In this document: positions 26,635 through 43,352 of the stretch, piece by piece
Position numbering within the stretch: position 1 is the stretch's first letter
Layout of the letters: each line of letters opens with the position of its first letter
NCBI RefSeq assembly: GCF_017310035.1
Contig: NZ_CP022296.1
Coordinates: forward strand, 372,001 to 436,000
Direction: 5' to 3'
Source of the DNA: Nocardioides sp. S5
GTDB lineage: Bacteria; Actinomycetota; Actinomycetes; Propionibacteriales; Nocardioidaceae
DNA length: 64,000 bases
Made by a program: the position numbers and the translations under genes
Notes under the pieces: model-generated
Database searches by the model: none
What the model was told of the DNA's origin: nothing
The model's input: the letters and a program-made list of their open reading frames with translations, nothing else

Positions 26635-27288
26635 GTGACCGACACCGACGCCCGCCGCGACGGCGTACGCGTCCTCGCCTCCGCCTGGGCTCTGCTGACC
26701 CTCACCGTCCTCGCGGTGGGCTGGCTGCTCACCGGGCCCCTGGAGTCGGTGGTGGACCCCTGGGACGACAGCGTCGCGGTGGGGATCGAGGAGCGCCGCA
26801 CGCCCACCCTCGACGTCGTCGCCGCCGTCGGCAGCCACGTCGCCGACACGGTGGTGGGGATCGGCCTGGCCGTCGTGATCGCGCTGGTCGCCTGGCGCTG
26901 GCAGGGGTCGCGCCGCCCGCTCGTCTACTACGGGGTGCTCGTCGTCGGCGCCCTCGCGCTCTACCTCGTGGCCACGTGGGTCATCACCCGCGACCGCCCG
27001 CCGGTGGAGATCCTCGACCCGGGCCTCGTGCCCGACCACAGCTTCCCGTCGGGCCACGTCGTCACCTCGGTCGTGGTCTACGTCGCCCTCGCCGTCCACC
27101 TCACCCGCACCGTCGCCGGCGCGAGCCGCTGGGTGTGGCCGTTGTACGCCGTCCCGCTGGTCGTCGCCGCGAGCCGGCTCTACCAGGGCGCCCACCACCC
27201 CACCGACGTGCTGACCAGCCTGGCCCTCGCCCCGCTGTGGGTCGCCGTCGTCGCGCACGTCGTGCTGCCGAGGCGCGTTTCCGCGTAG
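26635..27288 (+). CDS. PAP2-family membrane phosphatase
   Basis: A 217-residue lipid phosphatase-like protein with about five hydrophobic helices. The three-part phosphatase signature is present: TRDRPP (C1), PSGH (C2) and SRLYQGAHHPTDV (C3), containing the catalytic His pair. It probably dephosphorylates a membrane lipid pyrophosphate or phosphatidate on the outer face. GTG start 26635 is inferred; the in-frame ATG at 26596 adds a non-homologous stretch. Confidence 0.87.
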   Translation: MTDTDARRDGVRVLASAWALLTLTVLAVGWLLTGPLESVVDPWDDSVAVGIEERRTPTLDVVAAVGSHVADTVVGIGLAVVIALVAWRWQGSRRPLVYYGVLVVGALALYLVATWVITRDRPPVEILDPGLVPDHSFPSGHVVTSVVVYVALAVHLTRTVAGASRWVWPLYAVPLVVAASRLYQGAHHPTDVLTSLALAPLWVAVVAHVVLPRRVSA

Positions 27289-27303
27289 TGACAAGGTGGG
27301 TCC

Positions 27304-28221
27304 ATGAGCTCTCGCACAACTGACCCCGTCGTCGTCGTGACCGGTGCCAACGGCCTGGTCGGCAGCCACGTGGTGGCCGCTCTGGCCGAGCGGGGCGCCA
27401 TCGTGCGCGCCGTCGTACGCCGGGTCGGCACCGCGCCGGTCGCTCGGGGCGTCGAGGAGCACGTCGGCGACTTCGCAGACCCGGCCTTCGCCGACTCCGT
27501 GGTCGCGGGCACGGACGCGCTCGTCACCACGGTCCACCCGCTCGGCTCGGGCGCCGAGGACCAGCGCCGCGTCGGTCTCGACGGCACGCTCGTGATCGCC
27601 GACGCCGCGGTCGCCGCCGCCGTGCCCCTGCTGGTGCACGTCTCGACGGCCGGTGTCTACGACCGCAGCCCCGGGGTCGGGGACATCGACGAGGACGGGG
27701 CGCTGGTGCCGGACGGCTCGTCGGCGTACGGCGTGGTGAAGCGCGACACCGACGCCGCCCTCGAGCGGCTGGCCGGCATCACCCGCGTGCTGCTGCGCCC
27801 GCCCGCGATCCTCGGTCCGGGCGGGTCGTCGGTGTGGAACACGGTCCGTCCGCGCGACATCGCGGCCGACCCGGCCGAGCAGCACGCCGTCGCCGACGCG
27901 ACCTTCGCCTGGGTGCACGTGGACGACCTGGCGGCCCTCACCGCCGACCTCGCCACGGGCGCCATCCCCGCCGGGTCCGACCCGACGACCGGGCCGGTGG
28001 CCGGCGGCTGCACCCCGGTCAACGTGGCCGGCGGACCGGCGACGCAGCGCGACTACCTCGGCGCCGTGGCCTCCGCCCTCGGCCTCGAGCCGACCTGGGA
28101 CGACGCCCCCGCCTGGACCGGGCAGATCCGTGCTGACCGGGCGCGGGGCTGGGGCTGGTCGCCGCGGGTGTCCCTCGAGGACGCGCTCGCCGAGCTGCGG
28201 TCGGGGTTGCGGGAGTCCTGA
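27304..28221 (+). CDS. NAD(P)-dependent epimerase/reductase (SDR)
   Basis: A 305-residue extended SDR. N-terminal VVVTGANGLVGSHVVAAL is the dinucleotide-binding loop; the catalytic motif is Y-x3-K in SSAYGVVKRDTDAAL near residues 141-145; HVSTAGVYD carries the catalytic Ser/Thr. It has the build of a sugar or steroid-type epimerase/ketoreductase; substrate unknown. It starts 15 nt after the PAP2 stop, with AGGTGGG upstream. Confidence 0.85.
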   Translation: MSSRTTDPVVVVTGANGLVGSHVVAALAERGAIVRAVVRRVGTAPVARGVEEHVGDFADPAFADSVVAGTDALVTTVHPLGSGAEDQRRVGLDGTLVIADAAVAAAVPLLVHVSTAGVYDRSPGVGDIDEDGALVPDGSSAYGVVKRDTDAALERLAGITRVLLRPPAILGPGGSSVWNTVRPRDIAADPAEQHAVADATFAWVHVDDLAALTADLATGAIPAGSDPTTGPVAGGCTPVNVAGGPATQRDYLGAVASALGLEPTWDDAPAWTGQIRADRARGWGWSPRVSLEDALAELRSGLRES

Positions 28222-28278
28222 GTCCGGCTCGCCGACCGCCCCGGCCCGCCGGCGCCTCGGCGCCTCCGCCCCGCCGCC

Positions 28279-28326
28279 CCCGGTGGACTACCCGAGCTCG
28301 TCAGCCACTTCCCGGTGGACTACCCG
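28279..28326. repeat. Two direct copies of the CCCGGTGGACTACCCG repeat
   Basis: Identical 16-mers at 28279-28294 and 28311-28326. The first contains the TAG stop codon of the minus-strand GNAT gene, the second its last codons. A third identical copy is at 28766-28781, upstream of the same gene. Confidence 0.8.
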
Positions 28327-28725
28327 GACCATCCACCGGTCCGGATCCGGAAGCGGCGTGAACCCGTGGGCCGCATAGACCGTGTGGGCGTCGTACGTCG
28401 ACAGCAGGGTGCGCCGGACCCCGAGGTCGTCGAGCTGCTCGGCGACCGCAGCGACCAGCCGCCCGCCGAGGCCGCGGCCGCGGTGGTCGCGGTCGACGTA
28501 CACGTCGCACAGCCAGGCGAAGTTGGCGTGGTCGGTGACCACGCGCGCGTACGCCACCTGGGTGCCGTCGGCGAACGCGCCGAAGTTCAACGAGTGGGCT
28601 GCGGCGCGCTCGACGTTGTCGCGGGTGCGGCCGAGCGCCCAGTAGGCGTCGGTGCTGAGCCAGCGGTGGACGAGGTCGAGGTCCATCGCGTCGAGGCCGG
28701 CGCGGATCTCGTAGCCGTCGGTCAT
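28288..28725 (-). CDS. GNAT-family N-acetyltransferase
   Basis: A 145-residue GNAT acetyltransferase. Motif A, the acetyl-CoA pyrophosphate loop, is DHRGRGLGGRLVAAV near residues 80-94, followed by VYAAHGFTPL. The residues resemble the small YjaB/Ytm-like group; substrate unknown. The last 15 or so residues and the stop codon are encoded by the recurrent CCGGTGGACTAC element, so the natural C-terminus may have been altered by it. Flanked on both sides by copies of that repeat. Confidence 0.85.
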   Translation of the reverse strand: MTDGYEIRAGLDAMDLDLVHRWLSTDAYWALGRTRDNVERAAAHSLNFGAFADGTQVAYARVVTDHANFAWLCDVYVDRDHRGRGLGGRLVAAVAEQLDDLGVRRTLLSTYDAHTVYAAHGFTPLPDPDRWMVRVVHREVADELG

Positions 28726-29076
28726 GAGGCGATCCTGACACCATCCCTACCCCGGCCCCCGGAGTCCCGGTGGACTACCCGGAGGTACGCCGCAGCGGGT
28801 GCGGTCGCCGCAACGTGTCGCGGGGGAGACCTCGCCCATCGGCAGCAGGTCGTGCGCAACCATCACGACGGTCACCGCGCCCACGAAACCCGGGTTCGGG
28901 GTCCGATGGCGTACGCTGGTGGTTGTTGAAGGGACGATCCCCGGATCGTCCTGGCCGCTCACGATGTGCGGCTCGTGTTCTTACTCCTGGTTTTCGGTTC
29001 GCTGGACTCCATCAGGTGGATGTCTTCAGCAGGTCGCCGGCACACAGCCCGCGAACGAAAACAAAGGAAACACATC
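28726..29076 (+). promoter_or_regulatory. Intergenic region with the cspA leader
   Basis: This 351-nt stretch carries no convincing gene. It holds a CCGGTGGACTAC repeat copy (28767-28778), a perfect 9-bp palindrome with 2-nt spacer (GGACGATCC/GGATCGTCC, 28932-28951), and then an unusually T-rich, pyrimidine-rich stretch (28976-29020) and an A-rich stretch with AAAGGAAAC just before the cspA ATG. The distance suggests a long structured 5' leader, as is known for cold-shock genes elsewhere. Confidence 0.5.
28932..28951. promoter_or_regulatory. 9-bp palindrome upstream of cspA
   Basis: GGACGATCC-CC-GGATCGTCC is a perfect inverted repeat about 125 nt upstream of the cspA start: possible operator or first hairpin of the leader. 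Confidence 0.5.
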
Positions 29077-29280
29077 ATGGCTCAGGGCACCGTCAAGTGG
29101 TTCAACGCTGACAAGGGCTTCGGCTTCATCGCTCAGGACGGCGGCGGCGAGGACGTGTTCGTCCACTTCTCCGCGATCCAGTCCAACGGCTACAAGTCGC
29201 TCGAGGACAACCAGAAGGTCGAGTTCGACCTCGCCCAGGGCCCCAAGGGTCCCCAGGCCGAGAACGTCCGCATCGCCTGA
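29077..29280 (+). CDS. cspA: Cold-shock protein
   Basis: A 67-residue single cold-shock domain. RNP1 (KGFGFIAQD) and RNP2 (VFVHFSAI) are both intact, and length is standard for bacterial CspA. It binds single-stranded RNA/DNA and acts as an RNA chaperone. AAAGGAAAC lies upstream of the ATG. A strong terminator hairpin follows 10 nt after the stop, so it is probably monocistronic. Confidence 0.96.
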   Translation: MAQGTVKWFNADKGFGFIAQDGGGEDVFVHFSAIQSNGYKSLEDNQKVEFDLAQGPKGPQAENVRIA

Positions 29281-29289
29281 CCTCTCCTC

Positions 29290-29326
29290 GAAGAGCCCCG
29301 TCCGCCTCGTGCGGACGGGGCTCTTC
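29290..29326 (+). terminator. cspA terminator
   Basis: Perfect 16-bp stem (29290-29305 with 29311-29326) and a 5-nt loop directly after cspA. The following sequence is only mildly T-rich. Confidence 0.85.
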
Positions 29327-29457
29327 CTGCGTCCGAGGCAGGTCGTACGGGTGGCGCGCCGTGGGGCGGTGCGGTCCGTGAGGCCGTGAGGAGAACGTGA
29401 CGGTCCTGCCACCGCCGGGCCCACGCGCACGTCACAGTCGCCGACCACGCTGCTGCC

Positions 29458-30933
29458 ATGAGCACGCAGACCCCCACCCGCCGTAGCCGCCGCTGGATCG
29501 ACGACTGGCGTCCCGAGGATCCCGAGTTCTGGGAGGGAGGAGGCCGCCGCGTCGCCCGGCGCAACCTGGTCTGGTCGATCTTCGCCGAGCACCTCGGCTT
29601 CTCGGTGTGGCTGATCTGGAGCGTGAGCTCGGCCTTCCTGGTGGCGACCGGTTTCGACTACACGCCGCAGCAGCTCTTCCTGCTGGTGGCGCTGCCCAAC
29701 CTCGTCGGCTCGATGCTGCGCCTGCCCTACACCTTCGCGGTGCCGAAGTTCGGTGGCCGCAACTGGACGATGGCGAGCGCGGCGCTGCTCCTCATCCCCA
29801 CGCTCGGCTTCGCGTACGCCGTGCAGCGCCCGGACACGCCGTACTGGGTGTTCTGCCTCATCGCCGCCACCGCCGGCCTCGGCGGCGGCAACTTCGCCAG
29901 CTCCATGGCCAACATCAACTTCTTCTACCCCGCGGCCAAGAAGGGCGCGGCGCTGGGCCTCAACGCCGCGGGCGGCAACGTCGGCGTCGCACTGATCCAA
30001 CTCTTCCTGCCCGTCATCGTCGGTGGTGCCGGGATCTTCGGCCTGGTCAAGGCCTCCGAGGGCGGGATCGACCTGCAGCGCGCGGCCTGGGTCTACGCCG
30101 GCCTCGCGGTCGTCGCGACGCTCGCGGCGTACTTCTTCATGGACAACCTGAGCACCGCGAAGTCCTCGCCCCGCGAGCAGATGCAGGTCGTGCGGAAGCG
30201 GCAGACGTGGATCATGGCGTTCCTCTACATCGGCACCTTCGGCTCGTTCATCGGCTACTCCGCCGCCATGCCGCTGCTCATCAAGCTGAACTTCTGGGTG
30301 CCGGAGCCGGCGCCGCTGGGGACCGGCATCTACTTCGCCTACTTCGCGTTCCTCGGGGCCCTGGTCGGCTCGGCGACCCGCCCGTTCGGCGGCTGGCTGG
30401 CCGACCGCCTCGGCGGTGCGAAGGTGACGCTGGGCGCGTTCGCCGCGATGGTCGTCTTCACCCTCGCGGTGCTCTGGACGCTCATGCAGCTCACCCCCAA
30501 CCCGACCGCCGACCCGGCGATCGCGTCGGCCAACCAGTCGTGGTTCCCGTGGTTCCTGGGCTTCTTCCTCTGCGTCTTCGCCGCGACCGGCATCGGCAAC
30601 GGGTCGACGTACAAGATGATCCCGGCGATCTGGCGCACCGAGGCCGAGCGCGCCACGCCGGCCGGCACCCCCGAGCGCACCGCCGCGCTGCTGGCCGGCA
30701 CCAAGCAGGCCTCCGCCGCGATCGGCGTGATCGGCGCGGTGGGCGCCATCGGCGGCTTCCTGATCCCGATGGCCTTCAGCGCTCCGTGGGTGGCCGACCC
30801 GATGTCCGCCACCAAGGGCGCCTTCCTGGTCTTCACCGTCTTCTACGTCGTCTGCGGCGCGGTGACCTGGGCGGTCTACCTGCGCCGTCCCGCCGAGGTC
30901 CGCTCCCACAGCCTGGCCGGCGCCGGGATCTGA
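29458..30933 (+). CDS. narK: Nitrate/nitrite MFS transporter
   Basis: A 491-residue major facilitator with 12 hydrophobic segments. The nitrate-signature GLGGGNFASSMANINFFYP is near residues 139-157, and a second nitrate signature-like glycine motif is GNGSTYKMIPAI near 380. It imports nitrate (and/or exports nitrite). A distinctive hydrophilic N-terminus WIDDWRPEDPEFWE is shared by actinobacterial NarK proteins. It is followed 11 nt later by the assimilatory nitrate reductase gene. Confidence 0.93.
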   Translation: MSTQTPTRRSRRWIDDWRPEDPEFWEGGGRRVARRNLVWSIFAEHLGFSVWLIWSVSSAFLVATGFDYTPQQLFLLVALPNLVGSMLRLPYTFAVPKFGGRNWTMASAALLLIPTLGFAYAVQRPDTPYWVFCLIAATAGLGGGNFASSMANINFFYPAAKKGAALGLNAAGGNVGVALIQLFLPVIVGGAGIFGLVKASEGGIDLQRAAWVYAGLAVVATLAAYFFMDNLSTAKSSPREQMQVVRKRQTWIMAFLYIGTFGSFIGYSAAMPLLIKLNFWVPEPAPLGTGIYFAYFAFLGALVGSATRPFGGWLADRLGGAKVTLGAFAAMVVFTLAVLWTLMQLTPNPTADPAIASANQSWFPWFLGFFLCVFAATGIGNGSTYKMIPAIWRTEAERATPAGTPERTAALLAGTKQASAAIGVIGAVGAIGGFLIPMAFSAPWVADPMSATKGAFLVFTVFYVVCGAVTWAVYLRRPAEVRSHSLAGAGI

Positions 30934-30944
30934 GCGGCGACCCG

Positions 30945-32970
<2,026 letters not shown>

Positions 32971-32978
<8 letters not shown>

Positions 32979-34383
32979 GCGGGTCGTCGTGGTCGGCGGT
33001 GGCATGGCCGCCGTCCGGCTGGCCGAGCAGCTCGTCGGCGCCGACGTCCGCCTCACGGTGCTCGCCGACGAGCCGCACGCGCCCTACAACCGGATCCTGC
33101 TCTCCGCGGTCCTCGAGGGCACGCACTCCGCCGACGCGCTGACGCTCCGCTCGCCGGAGTGGTTCGCGGCGCAGGGCTTCGATCTGCGGCTCGACGCGCG
33201 GGTGCTCGAGCTCGACCGCGACGACCGCGAGGTGGTGCTGGTCGACGGGGAACGCATCGCCTACGACCGGCTCGTCCTGGCCTGCGGATCGATCCCGACC
33301 CTCCCGCCGATCCGCGGCCTGGTGCGGCGCGACGGCACGCTGCACCCGAAGGTGCACCCCTTCCGCAGCCTGGCCGACTGCCGCCGCCTCGAGCATTCGG
33401 TGGTTGAGGTGCGAGCGCAGCGAGCCTCGAAACCATCGCGGGCGGTCGTCGTCGGCGGCGGCCTCCTCGGCCTCCAGGTCGCCCGGGCCCTGTCCGTGCG
33501 CGGCGTGCTCACCGAGGTCGTCGAGGGTGCCGACCACCTGCTCGCCGGGCAGGTCGGGCCGGCGGCGGGCGGGGTGCTCGCCCGCGACCTGCGCCGTCTC
33601 GGGACCGAGGTCTACACCGGCGCCCGCGCGGTCCGGATGACCGACGACGGCGTGCAGCTCGACAACGGCGCGCTGCTCCCGACCGACCTCGTGGTCCTCA
33701 CCGCTGGCGGCCGGCCGTCGACCGCGCTGGCGCGCCGTGCCGGGCTGATGGTGGGCCGCGGGATCGTCGTCGACAGCACGCTCACGAGCGTCACCGACGA
33801 CCGCGTCCACGCCATCGGCGACTGCGCGGAGCACCGCCGGCGTACGACCGGGTTCGTCCCGCCCGCCTGGGAGCAGGCCGAGGTGCTGGCCCGCGTCCTG
33901 CGCGGGGAGGAGGCGGCGTACGACGGCCGGCGCAGCGTCGCTCGGCTGCGCGCCACCGGGCTCGAGGTCGCCGTGCTGGGTGACCCGCGGGCCGCCGAGG
34001 GCGAGGTCGTCGAGGTGACGAACCCGATCGCCGGCTCGCACCGGCGACTCGTGGTCCACGGCGGTCGCATCGTCGCGGCCGCGCTGGTCGGCGACCTGTC
34101 GCGCGTCGGGCTGATCACCCAGCTCTACGACCGGGGCACCATCCTCGGACCCGACGAGCCCGGCCAGCTGCTGCTGCCCGAGGCCGCCGACGCCCCCACC
34201 CCGCTGCCCGACGAGGCCGAGGTCTGCGCCTGCGCCGGCGTCAGTGCGGGGGAGATCCGGGCCTGCGGAACCGTCGCGGAGTGCGTCGACCGGACCCGTG
34301 CGACCACCGGCTGCGGTGGGTGCGCGGACGTCGTACGCCGTCTCGTGGGCGAGGTCGGGCCGGTGCGGGTCCCGGTGGGGTGA
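32971..34383 (+). CDS. nasB: FAD/NAD(P)H oxidoreductase with BFD [2Fe-2S] domain (nitrate reductase electron-transfer subunit)
   Basis: A 470-residue pyridine nucleotide-disulfide oxidoreductase. The first FAD loop is VVVVGGGMAAV at residues 4-14, the NAD loop AVVVGGGLLGLQVA near 158, and TSVTDDRVHAIGDCAEH is the second FAD motif. The C-terminal BFD-like [2Fe-2S] motif is CACAGVSAGEIRA...TGCGGCADVVRRLVGE. It resembles the N-terminal half of NirB and should deliver electrons to NasA. Residues about 142-156 (SVVEVRAQRASKP) are encoded by a REP-like palindrome inserted in frame between the two Rossmann domains. GTG start at 32971. Confidence 0.87.
33399..33437. repeat. REP-like palindrome inserted inside nasB
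   Basis: An imperfect palindrome of 39 nt beginning GGTGGTTGAGGTGCGAG and ending GCCTCGAAACCATC. This sequence type is characteristic of intergenic repeats in actinobacteria. Here it lies in the coding frame without stop or frameshift. Confidence 0.75.
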
Positions 34384-34438
34384 GGGCCGGGGTCGCCGAT
34401 CCCTCGGGATCCCCGGTCACCCGGGGACCCCGACGACA

Positions 34439-34481
34439 GTGCGGTCGTCGTGGTGCGGGATCCACACCACAGCGACCGCAC
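34439..34481 (+). terminator. Hairpin after nasB
   Basis: 17-nt arms (34439-34455 and 34465-34481) pair with two mismatches around a 9-nt loop, 56 nt after the nasB stop; it probably ends the narK-nasA-nasB transcript. No U-tract. Confidence 0.6.
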
Positions 34482-34502
34482 AAGCACGGCCCCTGCGCGC
34501 GG

Positions 34503-34545
34503 CGGACGTCGTACGCGGTCTCGTCGGCGAGGCCCGCACCCTGGT
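34503..34545 (+). other. Partial duplication of the nasB 3' end
   Basis: The stretch reading ADVVRGLVGEA repeats at DNA and protein level the nasB C-terminus ADVVRRLVGEV (DNA 34327-34357). It has no start codon or full domain of its own. The remaining 34384-34647 holds only the hairpin above and no gene that I can support. Confidence 0.5.
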
Positions 34546-34647
34546 CGCACGCAAGAGGCGTGACCCCTGCCGACCACTGGGACCTTCGGCCCTGTCGGTC
34601 CCCTGCTGCGCGCTGATTATCTGGCGTCACGAGGGGGAGGGCAGCCA

Positions 34648-35217
34648 GTGGACTCATGGGTCGATCTCTACTGGCTGCCCCTCGGCGCGGGCGGTTGGTT
34701 CGTCCGCACCAACGGACGCGTCTACGAGCGCTGCTCGGCGGGGCGCAACCACCGTGCACCCCTCGACCTCTTCCACTCCGGCCTGATGGTGCACGCCGAT
34801 GGCGCCACCTACGCGGTCGAGATGGGGCCCGTGTGGAACGTGGCCGACCGCGACCGTGGCGTGCTCTGCGAGGGCCCCGTCGGGTCCGCCCGGCTCGGCC
34901 GCTTCCGCGCGTTCCGCTACGAGCTGCGCTGCTGGGCGGGCGGTCGCATCCCCGACGTCGCCGAGGCGGTCGACAGCCCCGTCCGCACGACGGAGGAGCT
35001 GGCCCGGGTGAGGCGTGTCCTGGAGCTCCTCGCCCTCGTGCCGCCGCTCGTCTGGGGCCGCGACGAGCTGGCGCTCGGCGAGATGTGGAACTCGAACTCC
35101 GCGGTCGCGTGGGTGTTGGCGCGCTCGGGCCACGACATGGAGGCGATCCGACCGCCCGCCGGTGGCCGCGCCCCGGGATGGGATGCGGGCCTGGAGCTGG
35201 CGAGGCGCCAGGGCTGA
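34648..35217 (+). CDS. Conserved-looking protein of unknown function
   Basis: A 189-residue soluble protein, starting with a GTG behind a strong GGGGGAGGG. No family is recognised. Sequence features are DLYWLPLGAGG at the N-terminus, a central GATYAVEMGPVWN, and MWNSNSAVAWVLARSG near residue 150. The arrangement of a central strand with an acidic residue and a late N-S-N-S helix recalls papain-like amidase folds in which the nucleophile would be Cys, but Ser is present here; this is speculation. No signal peptide or membrane segment. Confidence 0.7.
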   Translation: MDSWVDLYWLPLGAGGWFVRTNGRVYERCSAGRNHRAPLDLFHSGLMVHADGATYAVEMGPVWNVADRDRGVLCEGPVGSARLGRFRAFRYELRCWAGGRIPDVAEAVDSPVRTTEELARVRRVLELLALVPPLVWGRDELALGEMWNSNSAVAWVLARSGHDMEAIRPPAGGRAPGWDAGLELARRQG

Positions 35218-35327
35218 CGAACTGTACGAGAACTGTGCGGGTCCACGCGGTGGTCGGCGCCCGGGCCCGGCGGGTGGACTGGTGGGACCGAGACCCGACG
35301 GGGGTCCGTGACGAAAGGGTCAGCACC

Positions 35328-35747
35328 ATGAGAACCACCTTGCGCCGCCTCGGCGTCGTGTCAGCCGCAGCAGCAGCGGCGGTCGCCGTGACCGCGACCA
35401 GCGCCAGCGCGCACCACTGCTACGTGCCGATGTACTCCCTCAGCGCCCCGGCGTCGAGCAACTGGTTCGTCCTCTCGGCCGAGACGGGGGCCGACCTGAT
35501 CTTCGGCTACCAGGCCGCGTGCGACGAGGCCGCCGACGCGGGCTACGACGCCCTGCGCGCCGAGCGCATGCCGGTCGGGATCAAGATCTTCGAGAAGATG
35601 ACGATCGGCGATCCCAAGGGCACCGAGCGGATCCCGACGCCGAACGGCGCGGACGGCAAGGGGCTGGAGTACTTCGGTGCCGGCTCGACGCTGGCCGACG
35701 AGATGGTCGAGACCTGGATCGCCGGGGCGGACGCGCACGACTGCTGA
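35328..35747 (+). CDS. Small secreted protein of unknown function
   Basis: A 139-residue protein with a clear signal peptide (MRTTLRRLGVVSAAAAAAVAVTATSASA, cleavage about residue 28) followed by HHCYVPMYS and an acidic, mostly hydrophilic mature part. Cysteines in HHCYV, AACDEA and the C-terminal DC could form disulfides. No family recognised. GAAAGGG lies upstream of the ATG. It precedes the secreted S15-type hydrolase by 80 nt. Confidence 0.72.
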   Translation: MRTTLRRLGVVSAAAAAAVAVTATSASAHHCYVPMYSLSAPASSNWFVLSAETGADLIFGYQAACDEAADAGYDALRAERMPVGIKIFEKMTIGDPKGTERIPTPNGADGKGLEYFGAGSTLADEMVETWIAGADAHDC

Positions 35748-35827
35748 GGTGACCGCGGCTGGCGGGGTGCGTAGCCGCGAGCGGGGCTACTCGTTGGTAC
35801 GAGTGACCCCACCGCAGGAGAGAAGCC

Positions 35828-42350
<6,523 letters not shown>

Positions 42351-42351
<1 letters not shown>

Positions 42352-42944
42352 CAGCCGAGCTCCCGGACCAGCTCCTTCGCTGCTGCCAGAGGGTCGGGGT
42401 CCCGCCAGATCGCGCCCAGCACGGCCACGCCGTGGGCGCCGGCGGCCAGCGCCGGGCGTACGCGGCCGGGGCCGATGCCGCCGATCGCCACCAGCGGCAG
42501 CACGCCGCACGCGTCGGTGATCGCGGACGTGCCGAGCGCGGGCGGCAGGCCGGTCTTGCTCGCGGTGTCGTGGACCGGGCCGAAGCCGGCGTACGACGCC
42601 CCGTCCGCGGCCGCCCGCTCGACCGCCTCCCGGTCGCGACAGGTCGCGCCGATCAGGAGGTGGGGAGCGATGGCCGCGGCCAGCTCGACGGGGAGGTCGT
42701 GCTCGCCGAGGTGGACCCCGTCCGCGCCCGTGGCGAGGGCGACGTCGAGCTGGTCGTCGACGACGACGGTCGCGCCCAGCGGCCGGACCGCAGCGACGAC
42801 GACACGGGTGAGCTCGACGAGCTCGCGGGTGGTGGCGGTCTTGTCGCGGACCTGGAACCCGTCGATCCCGGCCAGCGCCAGGTCTGCCAGGAGGGACAGG
42901 TCGTCGGTCGAGGAGACCAGGCTGAAGATGCGTGGCAGTGACAC
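42351..42944 (-). CDS. thiE: Thiamine phosphate synthase ThiE
   Basis: A 197-residue TIM-barrel enzyme joining HMP-PP and thiazole phosphate. Intact motifs: QVRDK (substrate diphosphate), GADGVHLGEHD, FGPVHDTASKTG and ALAAGAHGVAVLGAI. GTG 42944 lies just downstream of the TPP riboswitch. First gene of the operon thiE-thiO-thiS-thiG-tenI/thiE2-thiD-thiC. Confidence 0.93.
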
Positions 42945-42951
42945 CGGAACT

Positions 42952-43039
42952 CACTTCCTTCGCCGGCATGACCCGGATCAGGTGCGACGGTCGGAGCGGT
43001 GTACAGCTCCCTCTCAGCCCGCTACCGCGGACTCCCGTG
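42952..43039 (-). ncRNA. TPP riboswitch (THI element)
   Basis: On the minus strand the conserved parts appear in order: GCGGGCTGAGAGGG (contains CTGAGA, pyrimidine-sensing helix) and then CACCTGATCCGGGTCATGCC followed by GGCGAAGGAAG (contains ACCTGATC-GGGTC-ATGCCGGCG, pyrophosphate-sensing helix). It ends about 8 nt before the thiE start. With TPP bound it should shut off translation or transcription of the whole thi operon. Confidence 0.95.
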
Positions 43040-43080
43040 TGGACGGCGTGGACGTTAGCAGACCCGCGCAGGCGGGCCCG

Positions 43081-43320
43081 CTAGCGCGGCGGCACCTCGC
43101 CGTTGGCGACCGCCTCGATCCAGTCGACGACCTCGTCGGGGAGGTAGGCCCCCTGCGGGGTGTCGTGCCCCGCTCCCCACGCGTCGGTCGACACGACGCC
43201 GCCCGCGCGGTTGATCTCCGCCATCACGGTGGGCGTGACCTCGTCGCCGTTGTGGGCGACGAGCCAGTCCCGGGTCTCCTGCGACAGCCGGGGCCACCAG
43301 GCTTCGATCGATGTGGGCAT
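43081..43320 (-). CDS. Small conserved-type hypothetical protein
   Basis: A 79-residue soluble protein (MPTSIEAWWPRLSQETRDWLVAHNGD...) with a WW near the start and an acidic C-terminal half. No family recognised with certainty. The frame shows a helical N-terminus and no membrane segment. ATG at 43320 is the only good start. It lies between the thi riboswitch and the PLD gene. Confidence 0.65.
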   Translation of the reverse strand: MPTSIEAWWPRLSQETRDWLVAHNGDEVTPTVMAEINRAGGVVSTDAWGAGHDTPQGAYLPDEVVDWIEAVANGEVPPR

Positions 43321-43352
43321 GCCGTCAAGGTAGCCCCGAAGGCCGTGGGGTC

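Noticed and set aside
28747..28962. 71-residue minus-strand frame upstream of cspA
   Set aside because: No family features, Pro/Gly-rich, overlaps the palindrome and leader; kept as intergenic.
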